Assembly (NCBI RefSeq): GCF_037392515.1
Contig: NC_090282.1
Coordinates: 55,328,843 to 55,392,842, forward strand
Length of the DNA: 64,000 bases
Origin: Haliotis asinina
Lineage: Eukaryota; Mollusca; Gastropoda; Lepetellida; Haliotidae
Direction of reading: 5' to 3'
Shown here piece by piece: positions 36,090-48,268 of the stretch. A program made the position numbers and the translations under genes. The notes beneath the pieces were generated by a model, which searched no databases, was not told the origin of the DNA, and worked only from the letters and a program-made list of their open reading frames with translations. How positions within the stretch are numbered: the first letter of the stretch is position 1; each line of letters starts with the position of its first letter.

Positions 36090-39000
36090 TTAATTATGCC
36101 TAATTGGCACATCAATCACAGAGAGGTGACTGATCAAAATACTGCCATCTGATTGGCTGCCGATGACGAGGCCTCCCCTGTAATCCCACGAGCACGACTT
36201 TCAAGAATGCGTTTAAGAAAAACAAGAATTTTGTTTTTACATGACTACTTAAGATATATGTATGGAGGATTTTCTTGTTTTCATTACCAAGGTTCGAAAT
36301 ATAGAAAAAACACCTCAATTCCAAGGTGAAATAATACTAATTTCTGGCAGTTACTCACTTTTTGTCGTCGATACGTATACAAATAATTGGACAGTAAGTA
36401 CATTTCTAATTTGTTAATACAAGAAAACGTGCACTTATGTTTCATATGTTAATTATGTAATCCATTAGAAAAAGAAGCAAACCTCCAGCTATAGATGTTG
36501 AAAGTAAACCTCTCATTAAAGAACACTACTTGTTTTCGCTCGGGATATAAGATATGAACTGAATGTTTCTAATTATTAGCGACATATACTCCTCAAAAAC
36601 GTTTTGTGAGCTTTCATGTTGCATTATGTATAGGAGGTCACCCGGATGAAAACCCGTCAGTTGTAACGTCCGTCTCCAAAACGAAAGAAATGTGTTCAAG
36701 TTACAAAAAATAAAATGTTTCTTAAAACCTCATTGAATGCATATGAAGGTTCACGTAATGAATAATCAAATGCTTTGTCTCGTTACGAGGGCATACATGG
36801 GTCATACAGACATGGAATGTCATTTTATGCGACTTTTTGTAATACGAATGGTTTGTGACGTCTTTCCTCTTCACCCCGAAAAACATTACTTTATGGTTGT
36901 ATATTGTATATTTCCTTTCCGTTTTGTGCTTGATTATTCACAACAAACGTTAAACAACAGACCTTATTCGTGTGCACATGACGGCTTTTTACTTAAAATG
37001 TCACTGTAAGCTCTGTAGAGACAACTTACGGTATTGCTGTTCACACAACCGAACGTAGTTTGAACAAGGCGTAATGTGTATCGGGTACACGACGCTATTT
37101 AGCTGAAGTAAATGCTAATGCATTCAGTTTAACTCATACTTCCACATGTTGAGAATTTTAGTGGTTGATTAATTAGATATGTCCTTGTGACATGTAGAAA
37201 TTAGATGTAAATATCTTATGTAACTAATATCCGTGACCTTTTATCTGGGTTAAACGGTAATAACGTCATAATTTATTTTGTAAAAACAATTATTATTTTT
37301 TCTTCAAATGCGTGGATTGTAACCATTATTAAAACTACAAGGAAAGCACAGTATTGCCCGAAAACCAACTCAAATGGATAGTTACGTAATAAATACGTAG
37401 ATTGTGTTTCATGTGAAATGGTTATTGCTGGCACTGTTTGTTCTTGCAAGAGCACTGAAGAGCAAAAGCTACCAAATATTCATCTGCTACTACACATCAT
37501 CCAGATCAAAGCCACACGTGTTTTTTATGGACGTATGTATCGCATGGAGTTATGTAAACATGTAGTTCTTTGATGTAAACAATGCTTTCTCGCCACTCCA
37601 AAGTCAGTCAGATAAACAAATACATAGAAGCACAGATAAAATCAGCGTGTACCGTGCCCCAGCTGTCACCTTTATACCTACTTATATCTACTTTAATACA
37701 ACCAGAATACTGCACCGGATAAATACATGTGCAGTCACGAATATTAGAAGATAGGAAACACAAGGTAGCTGTACGGTGAATTATGACTGGAAAATATATT
37801 GACATTTGGTCTGCATAATTACCAAACATTTCCTAAAGTTGAAACTTGAAGTGACCAAGGCACAAGGGGTAAAAGTGTCACACCCTCTTATCCACCCATC
37901 ACCCTTTGTATGCTTGAAGGAAGCAGCAATTGCAGTGTGGACTGTTAACCATTCATTTATAACGTACAATTACGTGTGTCTGTATGCAACACATTGTGTT
38001 TTTCGTAAATGAGTTGTCTTTCCAATCTAGGTTTATGTCCAATAAGTCACCTGAATCAGGGCGCTAACTACGTGCTTCAAATTTGTTTTCGTCTCCTTAA
38101 CACATGGCACATACTTTTGCCACCCCATCGTTGGAGTCACTGGGTGGCTTGAATCTTTGTCCGTCGTCATTTGCGATTTTACGTGGAAATGTGAATTTAC
38201 CCTCTTTTGCCGTAAGTCACCTCAGACTGTACGTGGTGTTACTGCATCTATATCTGTTGCTGTCATTTGCATGCATGCTCAAGGAAACGAGACACATCAG
38301 ACATTACCTGGTGTTATCACAACATGGAATACATCTATTGCGAACTTTATTTTAGTTTTATTAAACCGTTGTTTCATTTCCAATTTTATTTTCAAGTGCC
38401 AATATTCCCTGGACGATTCTTATACACTGTGTATTTTTTGTAAACAATCATTTGTGCGGTATATCAACCCCATATTTTTAAAGCGTCGGTGATCGTCACA
38501 AGCGTTCTTAAAATATCTGTTTGTACACATTCGTCTGAATCTGTTTTAGGACCTTCACGTCATGCTGAATTGCAATAAAATTAATGCCTCTTAGTTGAAG
38601 CACTGATCCTATTTCGTGTACTTTATGGCAACTTTCAACTTGGATAACGGCGCACGCAGGTGTCTGATAACCCACTCACTCCACCAGCATATGTCGGTTT
38701 GTTTGATGTGTGGCTGTAGTTAACAAGATTAATCAATGCTGGATCGGGAGCCCGCTACTTGATAATCTCATTGTGGTTTTATCAACAACAGATTATCACC
38801 TGTATTTGTCAGAGGGAAAATATTGGTCCACTGCCCCACCGTTGTCCTTAATACACCAAAGGCGTGACAAACATCGTTAATCAACGCCCATAGGAGGCTG
38901 TTGATTAAACTGATCATTTGGTCTTGAGTTAATGAGGATGGAGACAAATGCGACCTTGAACAGCGCGACTGGCGCCAGGCTAAAACCTAAGACGACCGTA

Positions 39001-39655
39001 CGTCCCCCGACGGCGACTTTGATCCTTGGAAACTTAGTTTTTCAGCTTGACTTAAGCGTTTGAACTCACCGACCATTTTATTGTTAGGAAATAATAATCG
39101 GTGCTTTTTTCATGGTGTTTGTTAGGACAAAGGTGAAGTTAGTGAGGTAAAGTTATACATCACATCAGAAATACTACTGTCACATAGCACTCTCAGACTA
39201 ATATTCTTATGAGAACAGCTGCAATCAATAAAAATAAACGACACAAAACATGTTCCATATTTCTAAGAACGTTCTGCAAGTTTTGAACGATATTAGCATG
39301 TGAATGTGAATCTCTGTCACAGAGAGATTATAAACTGTTTTACTCAACTATTCCAACTATGAACACTGAGCCAAAAGTGCCACATGTCGGACATATATAA
39401 ACAAATGGGCAATAGAAACTTATCACTCTTAAAATTAACCTTTTCGCAATTAGACTTACTGTCATATGGTGAAATGTTTTCAGAAAACATTCGCCAAAAA
39501 CAAATTCTGTGGGCGAGTAGCTAAGCAAAAATCAGTGATTAAGTGAATTTCGAACTGGCTTGAAAAAAATTAAAAACCCAAAACAACAACAAAAAACAGC
39601 ATAAATGGACTTTGATGAAAATACACATGCACAATTGTTGCATACATACAGATGT
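36090..39655. other. Intergenic region upstream of forkhead copy 6
   Basis: Contains conserved block F. No coding region supported: the frames around 37,800 and 38,100-38,490 have no domain or motif I recognise. Confidence 0.45.
38715..38870 (-). promoter_or_regulatory. Conserved non-coding block F (candidate enhancer)
   Basis: About 2.8 kb upstream of copy 6. It reads TTAACAAGATTAATCAATGC, TGGATCGGGAG (the double GGATTA is degraded), CTTGATAATCTCATTGTGG, TTTTATCAACAACAGATTAT, AAATATTGGTCCA and CTTAATACACC. Closest to block E in the first half and to A and B in the core. Confidence 0.6.
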
Positions 39656-39659
39656 GGAA

Positions 39660-40560
39660 CTGTCACAAGCCGAACGTGACAGGACCGTCGGTATGGCAGA
39701 AATGGGGACCTCATAACGTTACTTTGTAAGAATCTTCAATTGCAGCCAAGCAACCATCAGCAACCTGATGAGCCGTTACTAACAGACATGCCAGACGCAA
39801 GACCGTCCAAGAACGGGTGCCAACGGTTACCACGCCAGCTGAAAACCGCGGACAATACACCAGCGGAACAGATTCGTCACGGCGACGTCAGTGGGGGCGA
39901 CGGGCAAACCGCATTACGACAACTCCGTTTGGTTGGCATCAGAGCTCACTGTCTCTTTCGTGGAATGTCCTTGACCCGTCAACAGTGTCAACGTAGGTTA
40001 CAGTGGGCATGAACTATACGTGATTAGGAGAGAGTTCTGTTTCAGACGTAGGAATGAGCGACTGGCGCCAAACTATGTCCAAGAGTTGCACCCTTTTGGT
40101 GAAGACAGTGTCGTCGTATGGGGTGGGATTTGTGATCAACAGAAAACACGACCTGCCACCCCTCATGCAAATGTGACAGCTCAAAGGTACAGAGATGAAT
40201 CATTGTGAAGTATTGTGAACTTGTGTTGCCATTTGCGCTTCAACAGCCGAAGGGTGTGATCAGGACAAATGCACGTCCGCATACTGCCAGACACGTACGA
40301 GACTACCACTATATCGTGAACATCAACGCGTTGCTCTGGCCAGCACGATCTCCGGATATGAATTCGATAGGGCATCTCTGGGATCATCTTGATAGACAGT
40401 TGAGACAACGGCAACCTCCACCAGCAACTCGACAGCAGCTCTAACAAGTTCTCTTGAATCTGTGGCACATAATTCCTGTTGACGTCACCCGGCGACTAAC
40501 GTCATCCATGAGGAGATGTGTTTTGGGATGTATCGGTTCAAGAGGTCGTCACACACGCTA
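39660..40560 (+). mobile_element. Tc1-like DNA transposon, decayed (copy 1)
   Basis: Pieces of a Tc1/mariner transposase in several frames: ERDRTVGMAEMG and FNCSQATISNLMSRY (N-terminal helix-turn-helix), LRLVGIRAHCLFRGMSLTR, VVVWGGIC, ARPHTARHVRDY (the second catalytic Asp is replaced: normally QDNARPH), and LLWPARSPDMNSIGHLWDHL (last catalytic Asp/Glu region, with Gly where Glu is usual). Multiple stops and frameshifts are present. I could not see terminal inverted repeats. Confidence 0.8.
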
Positions 40561-40851
40561 CTGAAGGCTTGGACAGTTCCATGATGTGGCTTGAAACATA
40601 TGTGAACGATCTGGGATCGGGTAACATTTCATTTTGCCCCCACGTCTCTTGCTTGGTTCCGTGACCAGATTGCTGTCGATTGGACATTGATTATTCTGTT
40701 TCATGCTTGCTAAATGTTTAAATTTTGTATTGTAAACAATTTTTCTATCATATATGTTGTGAGCCACAACGTCAGATGACGAGTATCTTATGTCCATGGG
40801 TATATATACACGGTTATCTGAATCATTTGGTTTATGGGCCCATATGAACTA

Positions 40852-42262
40852 AACTGACGATCAAAACAAAGTTGTCAGTACCTTTGGTGACCTCAAAATT
40901 GAAAACAAATTCTCACATCATGTTGGTGTGGACAAATATTTATATTTCATCAATGTATATTTCATCAAGGTGATGCATTTTAAAAATCATTATTTACAGT
41001 CACTGTGAAACGCTAGGGGTACAAAAAGTCACTTTAACAAAACCTGTGAAACCAACAGCGTTCAGTGTGTTTGCAATGTCTGTGACTGGGGCACGACAGA
41101 CGTCAGTACCTCTTGTGACCTCCTCTGGCAAGAATGCACTTTTGGCAACGTCTTCGGATAGATGACTTTAGCTGGTATGCGTTGCCACGTATAGTATAGA
41201 GCATTCTCCAGCTCCCGAAGATTGGTTGGCGTGTTGGGACGTCTTCTTACCTTTCTACCGAGATGGTCCCACATGTGCTCTATGTTTATGAACTGCCGTG
41301 TGATCCTTGCCGTGTGGGTTTGAGCATTGTCTTGTTGAAGAAGGGTTCCTCTTTGTTGTTGCCGCAAAAATGTTACAGCTACGCGGCTTAGGACTTAGCG
41401 TTAATATAGCGTTGTGCATTCAGGTTGCTACGAATAACAACAAGCTGTGTTTTCTGGTCGTTGCAAATCCCACCCCAGACCATGATACCGCCGTCTCATC
41501 TTTGGTGAACATCTTGGACAAAAACTGGGGCCAATCTTTCTTTTCTTTTCTACGTACACCCGTATTCTTCCGCCAGCATTGAACATATTAAATCTGCTCT
41601 CATCGTTGCCATTTTCGTCGGTGCTAGCGTAGTACATGTCGGGCCCACTGTAGATAGTCTGGCGAGGCGATGTTGAGCGTTCAGCGCCATCCCTCGGAAA
41701 GATCGGCAGGCCCTAATACCGACATGACGTAGTCTTCTCCTCACGATGTGTCGGCACCTAATGCTGTTGCCGCCGATTCCGTCACTGCCAGGAGCCGATT
41801 GCGAAAGTGTAACTTGAGATGATATCTGTCTTGCCCGGGTCTTGTGACGCGTGGTCTGCTGCATCGAGGTCTGTCACATGTTGCCATACTGGTGGTAGCG
41901 CTGGAACAACTTGGTTACTGTGTGACGAGAGCAGCCCCCACCATGGCCATGCCAAAGGCTCTATCTCTCTTCTGCACTTAGACGTGGCATCTCTTTGATT
42001 CTCTTTTGATTGATGTGGCAGTGTTTGAACATTTCGACATTTGACATTTATATTGATATCTGCATAGAGATTTCATGAAAAACGGGTAAACGTAGTTTTG
42101 GATGTAACGTCGCAACACGTGCATTGACGGGTGCACGTCCTGGATTCTTTGGAAATGTAGTGTTTTTGAATGTAGTACTTCCATGAGCCATTGACATGTC
42201 TTTCAATTTGTTTAGGGGATATTCAAAATTTTTGGGTGAGAACTTTCTTTTGGTCGTCAGTT
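40852..42262 (-). mobile_element. Tc1-like DNA transposon with visible ends (copy 2)
   Basis: The terminal inverted repeats AACTGACGATCAAAACAAAGT (40,852-40,872) and ACTTTCTTTTGGTCGTCAGTT (42,242-42,262) match at 19 of 21 positions. They are flanked by TA at 40,850 and 42,263, the usual Tc1 target. The minus strand encodes transposase pieces: TRARQISSQVTLSQ, IVRRRLRHVGIRACRSFRGM, DESRFNMFNAGGRIRVYVEKK, LLQQDNAQTHTARITRQF, then IEHMWDHLGRKVRRRPNTP. It is broken by frameshifts and a deletion. Its orientation is opposite to the element at 39,660. Confidence 0.85.
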
Positions 42263-42264
42263 TA

Positions 42265-43525
42265 TATTTTCACCTTGCTTGTAGAGGAATTATTCCATGA
42301 TAATATGTAAAAAAAATTTAACGAAAAAATGTCTATAAATAAACAAATACCTAGTCGGAATGAAGAAGCCATACGAATTAATTTCAAAATATTGTGCTCA
42401 TACATTATGCTCATGACAGAATTCCCTTAAAAGCTCAAATCATAAATTATATACTTTCTACAGACAAGTTTCTGGGGAATGTGAGATAATGAATCTCGGG
42501 GCTTCTATGTGAGGGAATGATGTCCCCATCCTGTCAGTCGTCTCTAATGCCAGTCTTTCCCTGCATCAGTTCTACTCCGGTTCTCAAAATTTGTTACGCT
42601 TAAACAGAATGCGGACAACAGATTTCAATGCGAGAAGCGAGGCATAATCTGCAGAGTGATGCGATACAGACCTTTCTTTCTTCTGTTCTTTCGCTTTTCT
42701 GTTGCCCTACTTGTAGTCTTCCATTTCTACATGGAAGGCGGATAATCATAATTGTTGTTGCATGACGAGTATGAATACAATGAACGCCACAACTGAAAAC
42801 AAGAGACTTTTTTGTAAAAAACAAAAAAAATTATTATACCAGTTTCTACCTGTTTCTAAATAGGACTTATCTAAACAGATTAAATGTCTCGTATCTTGTC
42901 CACACAAGGCACAATACAACACGGAAAGTGGTTGTGTATCTTTAATGCCATGACTTCGACGATTTCTGGACGAAAGTTGTTCTGATTCTATTTTGATGAC
43001 AGAGTTTAATCCGGCCACCCATGGACACACCTGTGTCAGTACCTCACACACTGTTGGTAAAGTTAAAGTAGGGCAAACATTGTCATTGTATTGCAATCAG
43101 GCCAGTTCTTCAAAGGGACGGATGTGATAAGAAACTCCCGTTGTTCGGTGGCTTAATGGTGGCCTAATTCAGAGCTTACATTCCCTAAACCGTATTCCTT
43201 TACAGTGTATCGCCTTACATTCATTACAGCTGATATCATGCAGGTCTTTGATATCAAACTCCACATGACCAACTGCATTTTCACGACTGCATATACATAA
43301 TCATGCATTAAAAGTATAAAAGTTTTGTTCCATTGTCTATGTAATTGCTTGTCCATAATCGAAGGTCTCATGTGTCATCTTGAATCCATCTAAAGCGGAC
43401 AGAGACTGCTATATAACGCTACATTATCAATTCTGCAGAGCAAAATCGATATGTATGTGTCTCACCGTTAACACCCTATGAAGAGCATTGCAGTGACACA
43501 CTGACACGCATTTGAATACATACAC
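42265..43525. other. Intergenic stretch
   Basis: No gene or clear repeat seen. Confidence 0.4.
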
Positions 43526-43529
43526 AGTG

Positions 43530-43910
43530 CAGCTAGATTTGTCACTGTAACTAAACATCAGGACCACATAACCCCAGTTCTACTCGGTCTACACTGGTCA
43601 TCGATTCGACAAAGAATGATCTTCACGATCGATGTCTTCGTGTTCAAGTCCCAGCATGATCTCGTTCCACCCTACATCACTGAGCCTATTTCCCATCACA
43701 TCCCCAGACAGACACTGAGAAAAAACAAAAACATCACGCATATTGGAGATACCACCACCAAAATAACGTGACCTGTGGTGACAGATATTTTTTTCTCTGA
43801 TGAAGAAGGACTCATACAGTGGAACAAACAACCAAACAACATCCACGACACATGCAAACAGTTTATGCGAATGCTAAAAAGAGTTTTTACACTGCCTGGG
43901 CTCCCCTGAG
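43530..43910 (+). mobile_element. LINE 3' fragment (C-terminal domain)
   Basis: A plus-strand frame reads ARFVTVTKHQDHITPVLLGL then HWSSIRQRMIFTIDVFVFK and HDLVPPYITEPISHH. It matches the typical 'CAARLVT...DHITPVL-ELHWLPVRQRI-FK' ending of CR1/L2-like LINE proteins. The 5' part is missing, as is common for incomplete reverse transcription. Confidence 0.75.
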
Positions 43911-43965
43911 AAATTTGTTGGAACACACGCCATATAAATATTATACTTGACTTGAAATATAAATA

Positions 43966-44002
43966 CATGACTTCACTTGACTTCACTTGACTTCACTTGA
44001 CT
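43966..44002. repeat. Short tandem repeat GACTTCACTT
   Basis: About four 10-bp units, just after the LINE fragment. Confidence 0.8.
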
Positions 44003-45372
44003 TTGTAAGTTTTATTTATGGGTTTTATCGACTAAGCAAACATGCAGAGATGGTTCTAACTGTCAGTTAAAGATAAAGTTCACCTTAACCACAGAAAAAA
44101 AACAGACGCTCGTTATTATAGCGACCGTGAAAGGCAACACAATGTCTCCTACCGGAAAATGTTTACCGGAAATCGTTGCCAAGTTCTTGCAGGGTGTGAG
44201 GTTGATTAATCTGCTGTCGCCACTAGTCTTTCAGGCTCTTCCATATGTGCTGCATAGGGTTCGGGCCTGGGAACCGGGAAAGTCAGTCCATGTCATCAAC
44301 ACCGGCGTTAAATCAGCACCGGAAGTTGCGCGGTAGAACTGTAGTACCGGGCGGAGCGTTGTCATTTTGAAGTGTCAGCCTAGGAACATATAGGTATATG
44401 AATGGAAGAAGGTTGGTTGCTTGGTTGTTGAACGCTGTACTCGGCAATATTCCGGTCTGTATGTAATCGAGTCTGGACCAGACAATCCATAACATTATAT
44501 ACGCAACTGACCACCCAGTCCCGCTTACGACAGGCATGGGTTGCTGAAGACCAATTCTGACCCGGATGTTCACGGGTTAATGGAAGATGGATGTGTACGA
44601 AGGTAAGATTACCCTGGACGACATTTTATTGAAACTGATCTTTGGCACAAAATGTTCCGCAAAAGCTGTGCCCTCAAATCGGTCAACGTCCCGAACACAA
44701 CTCTGTGCGTGAGTTTCCTCTGTTTTGTCATACCCTTATAATACTATGTGCCATATTAATGTCGCCAATTACTTCAAAGTTTGCTCACTAACATAAGACG
44801 TGGACAAACCTTTATCTTCATGCAGTTAAAATGTATAAAAAAGTCATATACATGTACTATTAATCATTATTGTCTACAAAACTGTTGACACAGCATGTGA
44901 TCGATATGTAATATTTGTAGATGACACTCATTCTGTTGTTTTCCATTGTATGCGACCTATTGTTTCACTGGTCCATCATCGGTCTGTAACAGGCCGAGAT
45001 CAAAAACACGTGGTGGTATTTTTTCCAGACTATCGTAAAGGGGTACTAACGCATTCATTTCAAAATTACCTGCTATTGTGCAGCAGTCATGAAGCATGTA
45101 AACCTTCACAGAATAATCTATACCGATCCTGACAGAAGAGATAAAACACAAGTAAACATGCCATTCCTGTGATGGATCTGTTTTCTACTGGGATTTGCGT
45201 TGCTGACTTCTGAACACCTGCGTTTCCAAGAATATTACTAAATGACAAAATGTAGACACTTTTAACACATGATAGCGATCAATGAGCCATGCCTACTGCA
45301 CATTAAATCAAGGAGAGGGAAACGTCTAAATTCATGATAACATCACCAGTGTAACCATGTCATGCTCATGTG
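44003..45372. other. Intergenic stretch with repeat fragment
   Basis: No gene supported. It contains the SINE-like fragment at 44,418-44,590. Confidence 0.4.
44418..44590 (+). mobile_element. Interspersed repeat (second SINE-like family)
   Basis: Contains CGGCAATATTCCGG, ATGTAATCGAGTCTGGACC, TTACGACAGGCATGGGTTGC, then TGAAGACCAATTCTGACCCG. The second half is shared with 47,630-47,685 and the first with 26,120-26,180. Confidence 0.55.
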
Positions 45373-45510
45373 GTGAGTGAAAGAGAGTGAGTTTGGCTTT
45401 ACACCACTTTCGGCAGCATTCCACCAGGGAGACACCGGAGATTGGCTTCACACATATTACCCATTGAGGAATCGAACCCCGGTCTCCAATGTGACGCAGG
45501 AAAATATGTC
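45373..45510 (-). mobile_element. tRNA-derived SINE, diverged copy
   Basis: Reverse-complement relative of 32,594-32,753: tail GAGTGAGTTTGGCTTTACAC on the plus strand, and B box as GGAATCGAACC (45,468-45,478). Confidence 0.65.
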
Positions 45511-45774
45511 TTCAGATGAGCTCACGTACCGCACACAGACCTATCCTAAGACGTCACGTATATCACGCAGGAAATTCTTGACATTGTATTGTGAAATCCC
45601 CTCAGGTGTAAGTTAATTTACTAAACTGACAATGAAATACGCCCAAGGGTAGCTGAGTGATTCCATCCCAAGATGGACGGGACTGGTCTTCCTTTTTGAC
45701 ATCAGTGCAGGAGAGGCCACACACATACATCACGTGGTTCCTGGTGTCTGAATGCAAGTGTAAAACTACACACC

Positions 45775-46625
45775 CAGATGTCACGTCACTCTACTACCAT
45801 ACACAGCAGCAACAACACTACAGACCCAGATGTCACATCACTTTACTGCCATACATAGCAACAACACTACAGACCCAGATGTCACATCACTCTACTGCCA
45901 CACATAGCAACAACTCTACAGACCCAGATGTCACATCACTCTACTGCCATACACAGCAACAACACTAGACACAGATGTCACATGACTCTACTGCCATACA
46001 TAGCAACAACACTACAGACCCAGATGTCACATCACTCTACTGCCATACATAGCAACAACACTACAGACCCAGGTGTCACATCACTCCTTTACCATACATA
46101 GCAACAACACTACGGACCCAGATGTCACGTCACTCTACTACCATACATAGCAACAACACTACAGACACAGATGTCACATGACTCTACTGCCATACACAGC
46201 AACAACACTACAGACACAGATGTCACATGACTCTACTGCCATACATAACAACAACACTACAGACACAGATGTCACATCATTCTACTGCCATACATAGCAA
46301 CAACACTACAGACCCAGATGTCACATCACTTTACTGCCATACATAGCAACAACACTACAGACCCAGATGTCACATCACTCTACTGCCATACATAGCAACA
46401 ACACTACAGACCCAGATGTCACATCACTCTACTGCCATATATAGCAGCAGCAACACTTCAGACCCAGATGTCACGTCACTTTACTGCCATACATAGCAGC
46501 AACAACAGTACAGACCCAGATGTCACGTCACTTTACTGCCATACATAGCAACAACACTACAGACCCAGATGTCACGTCACTCTACTGCCATACATAGCAA
46601 CAACACTACAGACGCAGATGTCACT
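45775..46625. repeat. Minisatellite, 49-bp unit
   Basis: About 17 units with consensus pieces CAGATGTCACATCACTCTAC, TGCCATACATAGCAACAACA, CTACAGACC. Unit spacing is 49 bp (for example 45,972 to 46,021), with a few indels (CAGCAG extensions). Confidence 0.95.
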
Positions 46626-46626
46626 T

Positions 46627-46850
46627 GGGAAGTGTGGCACGTTGACTGTCTGTAATGTTTGTGAAGGTGGTGGTGAGGCACGTTGACTGGGTCTGTAGTG
46701 TTGTGATGGTGGAGATGTGGCACGTTGACTCTGTAGTGTGGTGATGGTGAAGATATGGCAGTTTGGCTGGGTCTGTAGTGTTGTTTTGGTGAAGATGTGG
46801 CATGCTGTATAGGTCTGTAGCATGGTGGAGGTGTGGGACGTTGACTTTTT
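46627..46850. repeat. Minisatellite, ~42-bp unit, inverted relative of the neighbouring array
   Basis: About five units with pieces GTAGTGTTGTGATGGTGGAG and ATGTGGCACGTTGACTGGGT. CTGGGTCTGTAGTGTTG (about 46,698) is the exact reverse complement of CAACACTACAGACCCAG in the 49-bp array to the left, so the two arrays meet head to head. Confidence 0.85.
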
Positions 46851-47520
46851 TTAGTGTGTGTTGTTATACCTTCCAACAGTAGCATTGCAGCAACATCAGG
46901 TTAAGGTCTGATTCCACTATCAACGTCCCATGCTTTCCGGATACGATGGCAGCCAAACTGTCCCATCCCAAAGACAGTCGCCTTTACGACAACTAATTGT
47001 AGCGAGTCCTGGTAGCCACCCACACCCCCACAACGGTTAAAATTCTGAAAAGGATAAATGAAATAGTACACATGCATGTACGGCCCATGATGACGTGAAC
47101 GTCACTCACCACTGTGGAATTACTCCATTGCATGTGCTACTGCATGCGGTCGCTTGATGGCCTGAAATAGTGTGCATTTTGTCACTCTGTTTATATACAT
47201 CTATGACCGAGAGCAGTGTCACGGTGATGACGAGACAGTGGTTGTGGATTATACATGTATATAATGTCTAACTAGCTGTCAGAAGGGAATTAATCACTCC
47301 AGGCTACTGGGATAACTGGTGTGACCCAGTGAGGTCTGTATTTGTGTATTTAGTCCAATCTGCTGTAGTTTACATATTAAACCGACAGGCTCTTACACAC
47401 GATAGGCGACAAGATTCTCCTCGTGATGGAGGGATGCCTTCTAGCTGGCTAGGTTGTGCCTATCCTTGGGACCAGTGGTCAGTTTGGGCGAGATCATGCC
47501 GAGATGGACTAATGCGCAAG

Positions 47521-47690
47521 CACCCATGATCACTGGATGATCAACAACTCGATCATCGATCTCCACAATTGGGGTAGGATGACATGTGTCTAGCAAGTCT
47601 GACCACCTGATCCTGTTATTCACCCTTTTACGACAAGCACGGGTTTGCTGAAGACCAATTCTAACCCGGATGTTCATGGCTACTCTACTG
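47521..47690 (+). mobile_element. Interspersed repeat (second SINE-like family)
   Basis: Contains CGATCATCGATCTCCACAAT, TGACATGTGTCTAGCAAGTC, TTTTACGACAAGCACGGGT and TGAAGACCAATTCTAACCCG. The latter part matches 44,520-44,575. Confidence 0.55.
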
Positions 47691-48152
47691 ACAATCGTAT
47701 TCAGCAGTGTAACACACACCATTCGACAAAAACAACCGGTTTTGGAGATAAAAACAAACTGTTGTGGGTAGGATAAAGTCGGCATACAACTCATTTTCCT
47801 CTTCCCACTCTCTTTCAGGCGTTAAGTGCTATTGTAAATACACATACAAGTACATACAGATGGACCTTGTCACCCTTTAACTGTCCAGCTTGTCAAATGA
47901 AATGACGCATCATGTAATGCTTGAAACGTTCATTTATACTCTCTAGGTTCGTGTTGACAGTACATAGCTTCGAGATTAAATGTACTGCACATATTAAGCA
48001 ATAAAAGTCAATTGTGTGACAGTGGCGCCTTATATTGGCTTAATCTGTCACGTGGGATTGGCGCTTGTCTGCATAATGATAAGACGTCACTCAGTATATA
48101 CTGAATCACATAGGAAACGCTTCGGCAGTTTTGAATATGTAATTTCACACAG

Positions 48153-48268
48153 CCTGGAACGGTGTTAGTCTAAAACCTCTGTAGCAAATGTTTGGAACGG
48201 TGTCAGTCGGAAATCACTGTAACACGTGTCTTGAACGGTGTCAGTCGGAAACCACTGTAACGAGTGTT
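48153..48268. repeat. 39-bp tandem triplicate
   Basis: Three copies of TGGAACGGTGTCAGTCGGAA plus CCACTGTAAC-type sequence, starting near 48,153, 48,192 and 48,231. Confidence 0.8.

Noticed and set aside
37806-38492. Plus-strand frames of 60-111 residues upstream of copy 6
   Set aside because: No domain, no repeat of the frame elsewhere, and composition typical of non-coding AT-rich sequence. Hydrophobic stretches alone are not evidence.
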